The position numbers and the translations under genes were made by a program. Shown piece by piece: positions 10,325-21,064 of a stretch of DNA of 64,000 nucleotides (the stretch's first letter is position 1; every line of letters begins with the position of its first letter). This DNA is from Taudactylus pleione (Eukaryota; Chordata; Amphibia; Anura; Myobatrachidae): assembly GCA_031769625.1 (NCBI GenBank), contig JAUIMM010002538.1, positions 310,001-374,000 of the forward strand. Reading direction: 5' to 3'. The notes under the pieces are model-generated. The model was not told the origin of the DNA. It worked only from the letters and a program-made list of their open reading frames with translations, and made no database searches.

Positions 10325-11290
10325 CGGAAGCGCTCTGAGGAACCTGCAGAACAAGGCGGCGAAAACTTGATGCTGAAGCCACAAACATATCGAATCTGTA
10401 AAACTTCACAAACGTGTGAACAGAAGACCAAGTGATCGCACAACACAATTACAAGGTGGAGGCACCTCTACCGGCCGCCCGCGACGCACCCACAGAACGT
10501 GTGGAAGGAGCCGATAAAGACCAAGGAGGCCGACTATCATTGTTGACATAAGCCTGACGGATAGTCAGTATAAACCAATGAGCCAACGTCTGTTTTGGAA
10601 GCTGGCCAAGCCCTCCGAACAGCATCATAGAGGACAGAAAGAGCCTCCGACCTGCGGAGGGACGGCGTACAAGAAACAAATGTGAAAAGCTCGAACCACC
10701 ACCAGGGTAGAAGGAACACCTGAATCCTCTACGAAAGAAGGCACCCCAATAGGTTGGTTTATGTGGAAAGCCGACACCACCTTAGGTAGGAAAGCGGCTA
10801 CTGTCCTGAGTTCCGCCCCACCCTCATGAAACACAAGGTAAGGAAGCTTATAGGACAGAACCCCCAATTCCCGAGGCTGTGAGCCGAAGCCCAAAGTGAG
10901 GAGTACAGTCTTCCAAGACAAAAACTTAATATCAACCTCCTCCAAGGGTTCAAACATGGAAGACTGAAAAGACCAGAGTACCAACATCAAGTCCCAGCGT
11001 GCTGTTGGAGGCACAAAAAGAGGCTGCACACGCAAGACCCCCTGAAGGAATGTCTGCACACAGGAATGAGAGCCAATTTTCCTTGAAAGAAAATGGAAAA
11101 CGCAGAAACCTGCCCTTTTAGAGTTCCAAGGTGAAGGCCAGAATCTAATCCCGTCTGGAGAAGAAACAAAAACAGGGATAATCGATAAGTCCTAGATGGA
11201 AGGCCCGGACCGGAACACCATGAAATATAAGATCGCCAGATGCTATGATAATGCGCAGCCGAAACCGGCTTCCTGGCGCGAAGCATGGTG
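10325..11290 (-). pseudogene. DIRS tyrosine recombinase (element C), inactivated
   Basis: Pieces of a roughly 340-residue recombinase: MLRARKPVSAAHYHSIWRSY, FLQGVLRVQPLFVPP, APSTRSVGASRAAGRGAS, and finally VHTFVKFYRFD with the candidate nucleophilic tyrosine (about 10400). Compared with the intact copy at 56479-57501, the first catalytic arginine region (SARRVSEL) has become GSQPREL, and the histidine of the HxxR box is a proline (APSTR). Several frameshifts break the frame. It would have performed circle integration in the nucleus and is now dead. Confidence 0.88.
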
Positions 11291-11348
11291 GGAACAAGAG
11301 TCTGGGATTCCTATGCGTCTTAAAATATCGGTCTCAAGAGCTACCCCA

Positions 11349-12790
11349 TCAACACAGCTGTGCTAACTTGGGGTGTGCGAAAAGACCCTGCAACAGAGGG
11401 TCCAGGTGAAGAGGAAGGGGCCACAGCTCATCTGCCAAGAGGGATTGAAGGTCCAAAAACCAACTGCGCCAAGGCCATTTCGTAGCCACGAGAATGACTG
11501 AGGCCGACTCGTGTTTTATTTTTAGTATATGAGGAAGAAGTGTAATCGGAGGAAACTGGTAATGAAGCCGTAAGTCCACGGCACTGTCAAGAGCGTTGAC
11601 CGCCTGCGGATCCAGAGTCCTTGACACGTATACCGGGAGCTGATGATTTAATCGAGACGTTATAAGATCCGCCCGTGGATTACCCCAGCACCGTACTAGA
11701 GCCTGAAACACGTCTAGGTGAAGCTTCCATCCCCCGGGATGGATATCCTGACGAATCAGGTAATCTGCTTCCCAGTTGTCTACTCTCGGGAAGAAAACTG
11801 CTGACAGGATCGCCGACTGACTCTCAGCCCACCTGAGAATCTGAGTTACTTCTCGCATGGCCATGCAACTACGAGTCCTGCCCAGGCGGTTGATGTATGC
11901 AACGGTTGTCGCATTGTCTGACTGAACTCTTACCAGAAGAGACATCAGAACTGTGTTGCTTCTAAGGGAGCATTGGAAAACGCTCTGAGTTCCAATACCT
12001 TTATGGGCTACCGTTGTTCCAGAGGCCAACGACCCTGAAATTGATAGTCGAGGACCACTGCTAAGAGATTGTCGGATTGTGTTCACCAGAGGAGAGCTAC
12101 CCTGGTAGCCGGGTTCAAACGGATCAGTCGATTCGAATTATAGTGCCTCGAAGCAGCTATCATCTTCCCCAAAAGACGCCAAGAAGCATGGACACCTTCT
12201 TTGGTCTGAAAATGAACTGAACTAGCAACCGGATATCCCGGGCTTTGTCATCCGGAAGGCAAATCCTCTGTGATGCCGTATCCAGAATTATCCCCAGAAA
12301 CGGAAGTCTCTGGGATGGAATGAGATTTGTCCAACCGTGCTGTGATTAGAGTATGATACAGTAAGTCAGTGAGGTGTGGTCCAAGAGAAGGAATTCTGAT
12401 GGAGCTTTGAATAATAGGTCGTCCAAATAAGGAATTATGTTCAGTCCTGATGACCAATCATAACTGACATAATCTTGGTGAAAATGCGTGGAACCGAGGA
12501 TAATCCAAATGGCAAGGCCCGAAACTGATTTGCAATATGGCAAAGCGCAGGAAGGCCCGATGCGGTTCCCAAACTGGAACATGTAGATAGGCATCTTTGA
12601 TATCCAGGGATATCAGGAACTCCGTTGGTTGTAAGCTTGCTATGACAGCCTGAAGAGACTCCAAGTCCTTAAACCGGTACCTGAAGATGTATCGTTTTAA
12701 AATGAAGTTTAAGATGGGTCTGACCGAACCATCCGGTTTGGGCACTACAAAAAGGTTTGAGCAAAACCCCATCTTGATTCACTGGAACCG
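11349..12790 (-). pseudogene. DIRS reverse transcriptase/RNase H (element C), broken
   Basis: Reading down the minus strand: GFCSNLFVVPKPDGSVRPIL, then SLDIKDAYLHVPV, then PYLDDLL (reverse transcriptase active-site YLDD, about 12410), then VRVQSDNATTVAYINRLG (RNase H), and a C-terminal block NHQLPVYVSRTLDP...FPPITLLPHILK in the position of the methyltransferase-like domain reported for DIRS elements. At least three frame changes and stops separate these blocks. Catalytic residues mostly survive, so decay is moderate. Confidence 0.88.
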
Positions 12791-12975
12791 GAACTATCAC
12801 AGCCGATCCTATTAGAGACTGGCTAGTCTCTTGTAGAACCTTCCGTAGGTATCTGCAGACTCATAGTGACGACATGAGCTGGAGGGGAGAATTCAAAGTT
12901 TATTTGGTACCTCAGGGAAAGCAGTTTGCGAATCCATGGGTCTGAAGAGGTTTGGTTTCAAATTTGTTGAAAATT

Positions 12976-14088
12976 CTATAAGCGAGCTCCCACCGCAGGA
13001 GACCCCAGGTGGGACGGAAGACCGTCATGCCACCTGTTGCTCAGCTGGCATCGGTTCCCATCTACGTGCAACTGTATGTAGTAGACATCTACCACCCCTT
13101 GTCTGAGTGGGAGCACCTCAGGATCTACCACAAAAGGTCTGTGGCGCACGAAAGGACTGAAACGAGCGTCCTCTGTAAGTTCACCTGGGAACCAGAGCCG
13201 TTGAAGAGAGGAAGGAAGACTTACCCCCAGTGGCCCAAGATATCCATCTAATGCAGGCCCAAAAAGCATGTCACCAGTGAATGGTAAATCCTTGCATTCT
13301 GCGTCGGCCTGCCAAGAATGCAACCAGGTAACGTCGGCCTGCCAAGACTCTGCGGCCAGAAATAGCATAAGGGGATATTGAACTGACTGATATACTTGGA
13401 TGCTTCTCCTAGATAAACTGCAGACTCACGGATGTGTTCTGCTAGTAGATCCAAACCCGAAATGAACTGATCAGTCCAGCAAACCACAGCCTGGTTAACC
13501 CAGGCGGTAATAAGCGTAGGTCTAAACTGAGCCCCTGCTGCAGTATAAATACACCTTAGCTTTGACTCCAACTTACGATCAGAGGGGTCCTTCAGCAATG
13601 TAGCCCCCCGTACTGGAAGCGTAGCCTTTTTTGAGAGACGGGAAACAGACGCATCAACAGGGTAGGGGGTTTCCCACTTTTGCATCATAGATGACGGAAA
13701 AGAATAGCTGGACGGGAACAGACGAGGAATTTTGGAACCTCTTATCCTGATGTTTACAGGCAACTGAAAACTGCTGTTGAAGTTGTTTTGAGAACGGGAA
13801 AACTGACGACCTTTTTGGTGGTTCAGTGAATAACTCACACTCCTGGGAAGCAGGAACAATATCCTCAGGTACATTAAGGACCCGCCTGCCGCCAGAATTG
13901 GAGGTTCCACCCCCGTGGAGACAGATTCTAAGTTTTAACCAACATCATTCAAAACTTCCTGTAATTCACCTTCCTCGGTATCTTCATGTGCGAGGAGTAC
14001 CTCTTCCGAATCCTCTGATTGGAGGACGGTTATAAGAGGACGCTTCTGAGTAGGAAGTGAAGGGAATAGTAGCAGTGGTACCCATTTT
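12976..14088 (-). pseudogene. DIRS gag-like ORF (element C), middle and C-terminal part
   Basis: Minus-strand frames carry the gag signature blocks SEDSEEVLLAHEDTEEGE (acidic), KWETPYPVDASVSRLSKKA, ITAWVNQAVVCWTDQFISGL and LPFTGDMLFGPALDGYLG. They are in the same order as in the intact gag at 59401-60861, with a frame change near 13915 and another near 13330. The N-terminal part is separated from it by the 5S sequence at 14089-14208. The function in DIRS is presumed nucleic-acid packaging and is not demonstrated here. Confidence 0.82.
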
Positions 14089-14208
14089 AAGTCTACAGCA
14101 CCTGGTATCCCCAGGCGGTCTCCCATCCAAGTACTAACCAGGCCTGACCCTGCTTAGCTTCTAAGATCAGACGAGATCGGGCGTGTTCAGGGTGGTGTGG
14201 CCGTAGGC
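14089..14208 (-). rRNA. 5S rRNA-like sequence, full length (120 nt), inside DIRS gag
   Basis: The reverse strand begins GCCTACGGCCACACCACCCT at 14208, passes through TTAGTACTTGGATGGGAGAC and ends GCTGTAGACTT at 14089, exactly the 120-nt length of eukaryotic 5S rRNA. The internal control region is largely intact (AGCTAAGCAGGGTC), with a few substitutions such as TTAGAAGC for the usual TCGGAAGC. It lacks the expected 5S cluster context and has only a short A run after its 3' end. A retroposed 5S copy or the head of a 5S-derived SINE (SINE3 type) is likelier than a working gene. Confidence 0.85.
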
Positions 14209-14440
14209 TAACCTGTACCAGGCTGCCTAGAGACTAGGTTAACCCTGCCACCCAGGGGGGATGAGACTTACGAGCTCCTTAATTCTGTCATACCACCTAC
14301 CATGTCAGCAGCCCATGGAGGGGTGGGTGAGTTAGGTGATGCTTGTTTAGTTATGGACATTACTAACGTGGAGCCCATAAAATGTGGCTTGGCCTGTTTG
14401 TTGCTACACTTGGAACAAACAAACATCTTTTGAGAAGCCT
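14209..14440 (-). pseudogene. DIRS gag N-terminal part (element C)
   Basis: On the minus strand a frame reads KMFVCSKCSNKQAKPH and then SPTPPWAADMVGGMTELRSS. A CxxC pair followed by PPWA matches the order in the intact gag (CTTC ... PPWACFAQALTALVG). The frame ends in a stop shortly before the 5S sequence, and gag continues on its other side. This places the 5S within the gag coding region rather than in the leader. Confidence 0.65.
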
Positions 14441-15285
14441 TACACATTTATACATCAGCCACACAGACAGTGCAGAAATAAGGAGACCGTATACTTGTAT
14501 AGATGCAGACAGTATACAGACAGAAGGCTGATGAAGAGAGAAGACACCCTCCCATAGCAATAAATTGCCTGCTCTTTACTACATGCACCCCAGTAGCACT
14601 CACAGCCCTCTTTGTGAAGGATCCTGTGGTCTAGGGATGCCTGGAGCAAGAGAACCAGCCTTCTGTTACATATGCTGCAGACCTCCTGAACCAGGGAGAG
14701 ATGCAGCTATTCACTGAAGAAAAACGGCAGGCACTTTGTTTTACACAGCTGTCTGCCGCGTGTAGAGGAGAGAGAGCGCGCGCTGGCTAGGCTCCGCCCC
14801 TTCTACATGCCCTAAGGGCTCCCATTATGGCTGCTATTAGCGGCATTATCTTCCCCCTCCACGCTACACTGCAGGCATAAGCGGGGAATTAGAGCCAGGA
14901 GCAGCGCTTCCTAATGACAACAGACACAGCTTATTAAGCTGTGTCAGCACCGGGCAGCGTGTAGGGGGCCGGGGGATGCGCAGCTGTTACTCACTGCGTG
15001 TCCCTGAAGTCTCTCTCTCCATGCAGCAAAGCCTTCTCTTCTTTAGCTTCATGCTGTGTGAAGGCTTGCTGGGGCGATAAGGAGCTGTCAGGTGCTTTTA
15101 GAATAAGCCCTGTGCACTCCATCCCAATTTTTATTCTCATATTAAAAAACCAGGGCGCCCAGTACCCGGAGCCCACCTTTGATATAGGTGGCGAAGGGTA
15201 CCTGTAGTGTAAAAGATGCATAAAATATAAATAAAAATTAAATGTATTGGTGGAGCACAGCATGATGTGACCAGCTCCTAGGGCA
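14441..15285. other. Element C 5' untranslated/leader region
   Basis: Between gag and the right terminal repeat, with no recognisable coding. The intact element 1 has a leader of similar size (60862-61949). The TCTCTC/AGAGAGAG motifs near 14768 and 15009 are simple sequence. Confidence 0.55.
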
Positions 15286-15425
15286 CATTTTCTAAACTGA
15301 GGGCTGGTGGGGACTAAAGGGGGAGGAGCTTCACACTTCTAAATTAAAGTGCCAGCTCCAGCTATCCATGCCTCTATAACCCGCGTAAGCACCTCCAGTG
15401 TCCCCTAGTGGATGAAAGAGAAATT
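15286..15425 (-). repeat. Element C 5' inverted terminal repeat
   Basis: TTCTAAACTGAGGGCTGGTG through AAGTGCCAGCTCCAGCTATC to GTGTCCCCTAGTGGATGAAA. It is the reverse complement of the 9925-10085 terminus. Its outer end also appears in the internal complementary region at 10245-10275. Confidence 0.9.
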
Positions 15426-15520
15426 AGAAAAGGCAGGGAAAGTAGACAACTGCTCCTTTCATTTAAACAGAAATAAAAGACGTGGATTCAGGTTCCTGAA
15501 GGCTGAGAGTCAGGCAAACA
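15426..15520 (-). pseudogene. DIRS element D gag, displaced upstream part
   Basis: The minus strand reads NPRLLFLFK, a stop, then KEQLSTFPAFSN. Across element C it continues into KEVWLHLDKNFQIPHRF at about 9920. The composite order equals YAFFKDVKGDATVFPLSG ... HLEEAW of the intact gag. This shows that element C landed inside this gag. Confidence 0.65.
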
Positions 15521-15534
15521 GTTCCACCAATTCC

Positions 15535-15667
15535 CAGACACCAACACTGACAGGTACATCCCTCCTCCATCCAGATGCATCCTCCTCCCAACCAGACGTA
15601 TCCCTCCCATCCCCCCCCCCTCCTCTCCCATCCAGGTGCATCCTCCTCCAAACCAGACATATCCCCC
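15535..15667. repeat. C-rich low-complexity tract
   Basis: Imperfect short repeats of TCCTCCTCC, CATCCAGATGCATCC and AACCAGACGTATCCC between two DIRS copies. No gene is apparent. The tract may be an expanded remnant of element D. Confidence 0.6.
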
Positions 15668-15922
15668 CCACAGGATACCTTGGGGTATTGGTGGTGATGT
15701 CAGGCATCGGGCACCACAGAGTTAATTTTCAGCCTCCCTCTCCTATACCCCGCCCCCTAGCCAAGGCAATCAGTTTCATAACAAGCCATAGGCTGGAAAA
15801 GGAGAACAAAGAGAGAAGAAAGTCTGGAACACACAAGAATCACATTCTCACTAGTAGGAGACGGAAAAACTGATGACCAGATCAAAGCCCATCTGCAGTA
15901 CAGGTGCGACAGTGCGGTAGTC

Positions 15923-16040
15923 CTGTGGAACCCTATGGACTTTGTTGAAATAGAGATAAGAGCTAGGGTAAGTTCTTACCCTTGTTATTTTCTACATCAG
16001 GGTCCATAGGGTATCCACTGGATACCTTGGGGATGTCCCA
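15923..16040. repeat. Element B internal complementary region
   Basis: CCTGTGGAACCCTATGGACT and GGGTCCATAGGGTATCCACT face each other around AAGTTCTTACCCTTGTTA. It is a head-to-head junction of the two termini, matching 56349-56460 of element 1. Confidence 0.8.
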
Positions 16041-16044
16041 AAGC

Positions 16045-17060
16045 AGCATTCTTTAAGGGTGGGGACGCTCCTGTGCTGGAAGGAGAATCCGGCTCCCGAA
16101 GGAAGCCTCTTGAGAGGCGAAGGTATCCAATGCATAATACCTCATAAAGGTATGGACAGAAGACCACGTGGCTACCTTGCACAGCTGAACTGCAGAGGCA
16201 CCACGGCAAGCTGCCCATGAAGGACCAACAGACCGAGTAGAGTGAGCTTTAAGAGAGGATGGTACAGACAGGCCCTCATGAATGTAAGCCTCAGAAATCA
16301 CCATGCGAATCCATCCTGCCAAGGTTTGCATAGTGGCAGGCCAACCCTTCTTATGGAGACCATAGAGGACAGAGAGTCCGATTTCCTAAATGAACTGGTA
16401 CGGTCAACATAAATCCTAACAGCCCGTACCACATCCAAGGAGACCAGCAGATAGGTCTGGGGAATTAAAGGACGGTACTATAATTTCTTCATTGATGTGG
16501 AAACTAGATACCACCTTAGGTAGGAACCCAGGGAGAGTGCGCAGCACTGCCCTGTCCCTATGAAAAATTAGGAATGGGGGGGCGACATGAAAGAGCCCCC
16601 AAATCTGACACCCTACTGGCCGAGGCAATGGCCAGAAGAAACACAGCTGTGAGCCATGTTAAATCCACTGAGCCCAGTGGTTCAAATGGCGGTCCTTGAA
16701 TAGCCCTAAGGACCACAGCCAAGTCCCAAGGAGCCACAGGTGGAACAAAGGGAGGCTGAATACGAAGTACACCTTGCATAAAGGTGTGGACATCAGGAAG
16801 TGTAGCAATCCTACGCTGAAACCACATTGAGAGGGCGGAAACCTGCACCTTCAGTGAAGCAAGGCGAAGACCGTGATCTAAGGCCGCCTGTAGAAAAGCC
16901 AAAACCCTGGACATCCTAAACACCTGAGGATCATAGCCTCTAGGTCGACACCATTCAAAGAAAGTATGCCACACTCTGTGGTAAATTCTTGCAGAAGCCG
17001 GCTTTCCGAGCTCTGAGCATGGTGTTAACAACAGAGCTGGAAAAACCCCTGGACCTCAAG
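16045..17060 (-). pseudogene. DIRS tyrosine recombinase (element B)
   Basis: The minus strand carries ARIYHRVWHTFFEWCRPRGY, FMQGVLRIQPPFVPPVAPW, AIASASRVSDLGALSC, KAHSTRSVGPSWAACRG and SSVHTFMRYYALDTF. The HxxR box (HSTR), an arginine in the first box and the paired tyrosines survive. The frame is broken near 16340-16420 and near 16560-16630. About 80% alike by eye to the intact enzyme at 56479-57501. Confidence 0.88.
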
Positions 17061-18415
17061 AGGGTAGTCTCAACAGCCACGCTGTCAAAGACAGACGGTC
17101 CAGGTGATAGCAAGGACCCTGAGACAATATGTACGGACGTAGAGGCAACTGCATTGGAGCATCTATGGATAGGCTCTTGACATCTGAGCACCAGTACCGT
17201 CTGGGCCACGCTGGAACTATCAGCAGGAGTGTGCCGCCTTCTTGCTTGAATTTGCGAATCACTCGAGGAAGAAGGGAGAACGGAGGGAAGAGGTACGCAA
17301 ACTGGAAGGTCCATCGGAGAGTCAGAGCGTCTACCAGAAGTGCCTGTGTCTCTTGTTCTTGACCCGTACACAGGAAGCTTGTTGTTGTGTCGGGAGGCCA
17401 TGAGGTCTCTCTGGAAGGCTCCACTTGTTTACCAGTAGCTGAAACACCTGGTGAAGAGACCACTCTCCTGGATGCACGTCTTGATGGCTGATTCTGCTTC
17501 CCAGTTGAGGACTCCTGGTATGACCACTGCCGAGATGGTCAGGGAGATTGCCTTCCGCCCACACTAGAATGCGGGACACCTCTGTCAGGGCCACCTGACT
17601 GCGGGTTCCTCCTTGGAGGTTTATGTAAGCCACAGTGGTGGCGTTGTCCGACTGTACCTGCACGGGATTTCCGTGGAGGACATGTCTTGCTTTTTGGAGA
17701 GCTTTGAATACTGCCCTTATTTCCAATATGTTGATTGAAAGCGCAGATTCTGTTGGCTTCCACCTTCCCTGGAAGAAGTGTGGACCCAACACTGCTCCCC
17801 AACCTCGGAGACTGGCGTCAATCGCCAGAAGGACCCAGTTAGCAATCCAAAAGGGGCGCCCCCTGTTCAGGTGAGTAGTCTGCAGCCACCAGACGTAACT
17901 CCAGTGACAGCACCATTGTCTGTGTCCTTAGCCGGTGGGGCAACCCATTCCATCTGGAGAGGATCAACTTCTGCAGAGGTCTGGAGCGAAACTGGGCAAA
18001 CTTCACCATGTCGAACATCGACACCATGGATCCCAGCAACCTCATCGCCGAGTGAATAGACACCCGGCAACTCTGCAGGCAACAGCGTACTTTTGCCTGT
18101 AATGCAGAGATCTTTTCCTCCATCACAAAGATCCTCTGATGTTGAGAGTCCAACAGGGCTCCGAGATGAAGCATCCTCAGTGATGGCAACAGGGAGTACT
18201 TCTTCCAGTTTATAAGCCAGCCGTGAGCCTGCAACACAGAGACTGTCAATTGCAGATGGCGCTGAAGGATCTCTGGAGACCGTGCCAACAGCAGAAGGTC
18301 ATCCAGATAAGGCAACAAGCGGACCCCCTGCATCCGCAGGTGGGCTGCAATCACTTTGGTAAACACTCGAGGCGCTGTGGCCAGACGCAGCTCCTGCGGA
18401 CACCACAAAACAGAG
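17056..18415 (-). pseudogene. DIRS reverse transcriptase/RNase H (element B), 5'-truncated
   Basis: Starts at LATAPRVFTKV (18370) because the upstream half is deleted. It contains RLLPYLDDLLLLARS (reverse transcriptase active site), then VQVQSDNATTVAYINLQGG (RNase H, about 17640) and the C-terminal SRHNNKLPVYGSRTRD block of the methyltransferase-like region. Frame breaks fall near 17800 and 17450. It ends SLTAWLLRLPS at 17056, as element 1 ends at 57495. Confidence 0.88.
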
Positions 18416-18426
18416 TTTCCCTCAGG

Positions 18427-18555
18427 CTGTGAGTGGGGTATAGGGGGACGGACCGGAGCTGTGGGCAGGTAACAGGGGGAAGGACTGGAGCTGTGGGCGG
18501 GGTATAGGGGGAAGGTCCGGAGCTGTGGGCGTGGTATAGGGGGAAGGACCGGTGC
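18427..18555. repeat. Four 32-bp tandem copies inside a DIRS terminal repeat
   Basis: Four units of CTGTGGGCGGGGTATAGGGG plus GAAGGNCCGGAG. The unit corresponds to the GGGGCGGGGTATAGGAGGGG stretch of the element 1 terminus (61818-61840), so the terminal repeat has expanded locally. Confidence 0.8.
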
Positions 18556-18600
18556 ATCCTGGGATAAGCTTTACTGTTGGTGTCCGGTCCTCCAAGTACC

Positions 18601-18738
18601 ACCTACACCTCATTGTCTCCTCGTGGAGTCTGAAGAAGAAATGGCAGTTAGGAGCTGATTGGTTGGTACTTTATCTCTCTCCGAGGCTTAGTGCATTCTC
18701 CCCCATGGACTTTTCCAATAGTATACCATTTGCACAGC

Positions 18739-18740
<2 letters not shown>
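18601..18740. other. Unassigned spacer
   Basis: Unique sequence between the element B terminus and a TA repeat. Nothing is recognised in it. Confidence 0.5.

Positions 18741-18788
<48 letters not shown>
18741..18788. repeat. (TA)n(CA)n microsatellite
   Basis: About 17 TA dinucleotides followed by six CA dinucleotides. Confidence 0.98.
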
Positions 18789-18921
18789 GTATATGTGGTC
18801 CTGATTCTGTGTCGGTCACTATAAATTGCGCATTACCGATTAATAATATCTAATAACGGCAACATCTAACCCCTATTATAGAATCTATTACACACAGTAT
18901 TTGTAAATGCTCTCTCACTAT

Positions 18922-19677
18922 GGGCCGTATTCAATTAGCAGCGAAAACTGACACTTTTTTTTCTAAAAAAAAAAAAGGTGACATTTTCGCTGATAAACAG
19001 GAGAAAAAAAACTGGATAAAAGTTTCCACCACCCCCGACCAGGAGAAAATAAAATGCATAATCCCGATCTTTGGCTAAACGTGGGGATTTCTTTCAGAAC
19101 CCTTTGGGCACCCCCTTAATGATAAATTACTGGGAAAAAAACGTAATTGCGTAGTTTGGCGAAAAACAATCACGCAAATTTTAGGTGAAAAAAAAAAAAA
19201 AAAGGATAGAAAACTATTTTTTTTCTGGGAATTTACTGTTCCACGTAAATTGGGGGTACGTTAAAACGGGTGCAAGTATATTTTTGTCTCATAAAAACGC
19301 AATTTTAAAAGTCAATAAAAAAAGTCATCTGCTGCGACCGTGTGTGATTTTTAATACACTTGACTCATCCACCCGCCCCCCAAAAATCTGACCCAATAAG
19401 TTAAAACCATTTTCAACAATTTTTTTTCCCACCAAAATTTGCACGGGCATTTTTCGCCAAAGTACGTAATTCACAATTTTCTTTTTATATAATTTATCAT
19501 TTAGGAGGGAGGGGTCCAAAGGGTTTTGAAAGTAATCCCCACATTTTTAGCCAAAAATAGGGATTTTGTATTTTTTATGTCCTGGTCTGGGATGTCGCTG
19601 GTTTTTTTTTGCCAAAAAAGGCCATTGTCGCAAATGGCGAAAAAAACAAATTTTCACCCCTACGTGAATATGGCCCT
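18922..19677. mobile_element. Foldback/MITE-like element with GGGCCRTATTCA termini
   Basis: The ends GGGCCGTATTCA and its complement (TGAATATGGCCC) frame about 750 bp. The interior is also palindromic: TTTGGCTAAACGTGGGGATT at 19070 pairs with AATCCCCACATTTTTAGCCAAA at 19535, and AACGTAATTGCGTAGTTTGGCG at 19139 pairs with CGCCAAAGTACGTAATT at 19455. Poly-A/T tracts are frequent. It has no credible coding sequence. A non-autonomous DNA transposon is the best reading; its superfamily is undetermined. Confidence 0.75.
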
Positions 19678-19955
19678 ATATCACATGTATTTATTCCAAC
19701 CCATCCACATGTCCTGCATTTAATTCTAGGAGACTGAATTTGGGAGGCTACGCACCTCCCCGTCTGGCTGTGGGGCGTTTTCCAGTATGTGCGCCCCACA
19801 CCCTCCTCACATGAGGCACGAGGCAGTTACCAGACCTACCAGATACCTCCAACACTAACCCTACAATCTGATATGGGCACAGTGGGCGCTATTTATAGGA
19901 GAATATTTGGTCCATTGTTACTGGTTTATTTTCTAGCAATGTCAGCCCTAGCGCA
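19678..19955. other. Unassigned spacer
   Basis: No gene, repeat or RNA recognised. Confidence 0.5.
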
Positions 19956-19961
19956 GACAGA

Positions 19962-20795
19962 AGGAGGCTACTACCGTACCCTCCTACGGCCTCCTCCATT
20001 CTGAGCCCTCTACCGCTCTGCTCCAGGAGCCGGCGCAGGACACCGTACCCTCCTATGGCCTCCTCCATTCTGAGCCCTCTACCGCTCTGCTCCAGGAGCC
20101 GGCGCAGGACACCGTACCCTCCTATGGCCTCCTCCATTCTGTGCCCTCTACCGCTCTGCTCCAGGAGCCGGCGCAGGACACCGTACCCTCCTACGCCCTC
20201 CTCCATTCTGTGCCCTCTACCGCTCTGCTCCAGGAGCCGGCCCAGGACACCGTACACTCCTACAGCCTCCTCCATTCTGTGCCCTCAACCGCTCTGCTCC
20301 AGGAGCCGGCGCAGGATACCGTACCCTCCTACGCCCTCCTCCATTCTGTGCCCTCTACAGCTCTGCTCCAGGAGCCGACACAGGACACCGTACCCTCCTA
20401 CGCCCTCCTCCATTCTGTGCCCTCTACCACTCTGCTCCAGGAGCAGGCGCAGGATAACGTACCCTCCTATGCCCTCTAACGCTCTGCTCCAGTAGCTGGC
20501 GCAGGAGACCATACACTCCTAGGGCCTCCTCCATTCTGTACCCTCTACCGCTCTGCTCCAGGAGCTGGCACAGGACACTGTACACTCCTACGCCCTCCTC
20601 CATTCTGTGCCCTCTACCGCTCTGCTCCAGGAGCTGGCACAGGATACCGTACACTCCTAGGGCCTCCTCCATTCTGTGCCCTCTACCGCTCTGCTCCAGG
20701 AGCTGGCACAGGAAAACTGTACACTCCTACGCCCTCCTCCATTCTGTGCCCTCTACCGCTCTGCTCCAGGAGCTGGCACAGGGCACTATACTTTT
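19962..20795. repeat. 69-bp minisatellite
   Basis: Twelve copies of a 69-bp unit starting CTCCTCCATTCTGTGCCCTC and including CTGCTCCAGGAGCCGGCGCA. The unit is 23 codons, so open frames appear on both strands, but they drift and have no start or splice context. It lies just beyond the 3' end of PPM1G. Units 1-3 read CTGAGCCC or TATGGCC, whereas later ones read CTGTGCCC and TACGCC, showing a gradient of divergence. Confidence 0.95.
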
Positions 20796-21060
20796 CCCAA
20801 GACCAGGGTAATACTGGGTAACCTCAGAGAGGCCATGGGGCACCGACACGGAGGTGGCAGCACACAGGACACTATGGCCCCTTCCTCTACGTCTCAGACA
20901 CAGACAAGTGGGAACAGGAAGTTTTGCTCAGAGAAGTTGTAGGAAGCGGGACAGCGATTTGCTGCTACATAAAGCAGGCGGCACGGTGTGCACGAGAGGC
21001 AGCGTACAGGGGAATACAGAAGCAATTAATCCCTTTCTGTTCCATCCTGGTATATACACC
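20796..21060. other. Intergenic spacer downstream of PPM1G
   Basis: No convincing gene. It contains CAGAGAGGCC and AGGAAGCGGGAC-type unique sequence. Confidence 0.5.
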
Positions 21061-21064
21061 ACTC

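Larger units (their letters stand above)
9925..15425 (-). mobile_element. DIRS-like element C, structurally complete but mutated
   Basis: A 5.5-kb element with inverted terminal repeats: GGGGACACTGGAGGTGCTTAC at the left (9973 on) is mirrored by GTAAGCACCTCCAGTGTCCCC near 15386-15406. An internal complementary region at 10200-10300 joins copies of both ends. It holds minus-strand gag, reverse transcriptase/RNase H and tyrosine recombinase, all frame-broken. DIRS elements replicate through a circle and integrate by tyrosine recombinase without target duplications, and none is seen. It interrupts the gag of element D, so it is younger. A 5S rRNA sequence lies inside its own gag. Confidence 0.9.
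15668..18600 (-). mobile_element. DIRS-like element B, internally deleted
   Basis: The left end (CAGGATACCTTGGGGTATTG) is homologous to the right terminal repeat of the intact element at 61795-61920 in reverse. An internal complementary region lies at 15923-16040, followed by tyrosine recombinase and reverse transcriptase/RNase H on minus. At about 18415 the reverse transcriptase stops abruptly at LATAPRVF and joins terminal-repeat sequence (GTGCATCCTGGGATAAGC at 18551), so gag, the leader and the first half of reverse transcriptase are deleted. Closely related to element 1 (56180-61949), but decayed. Confidence 0.85.

Noticed and set aside
14089..14208. Functional 5S rRNA gene
   Set aside because: Single copy inside a dead retrotransposon gag, with several substitutions and no cluster spacer. 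A retroposed copy is likelier, though the length is perfect.
19889..20672. Proline/leucine-rich repeat proteins on both strands
   Set aside because: A 69-bp minisatellite with a unit divisible by three. Neither strand has supporting start, splice or homology.
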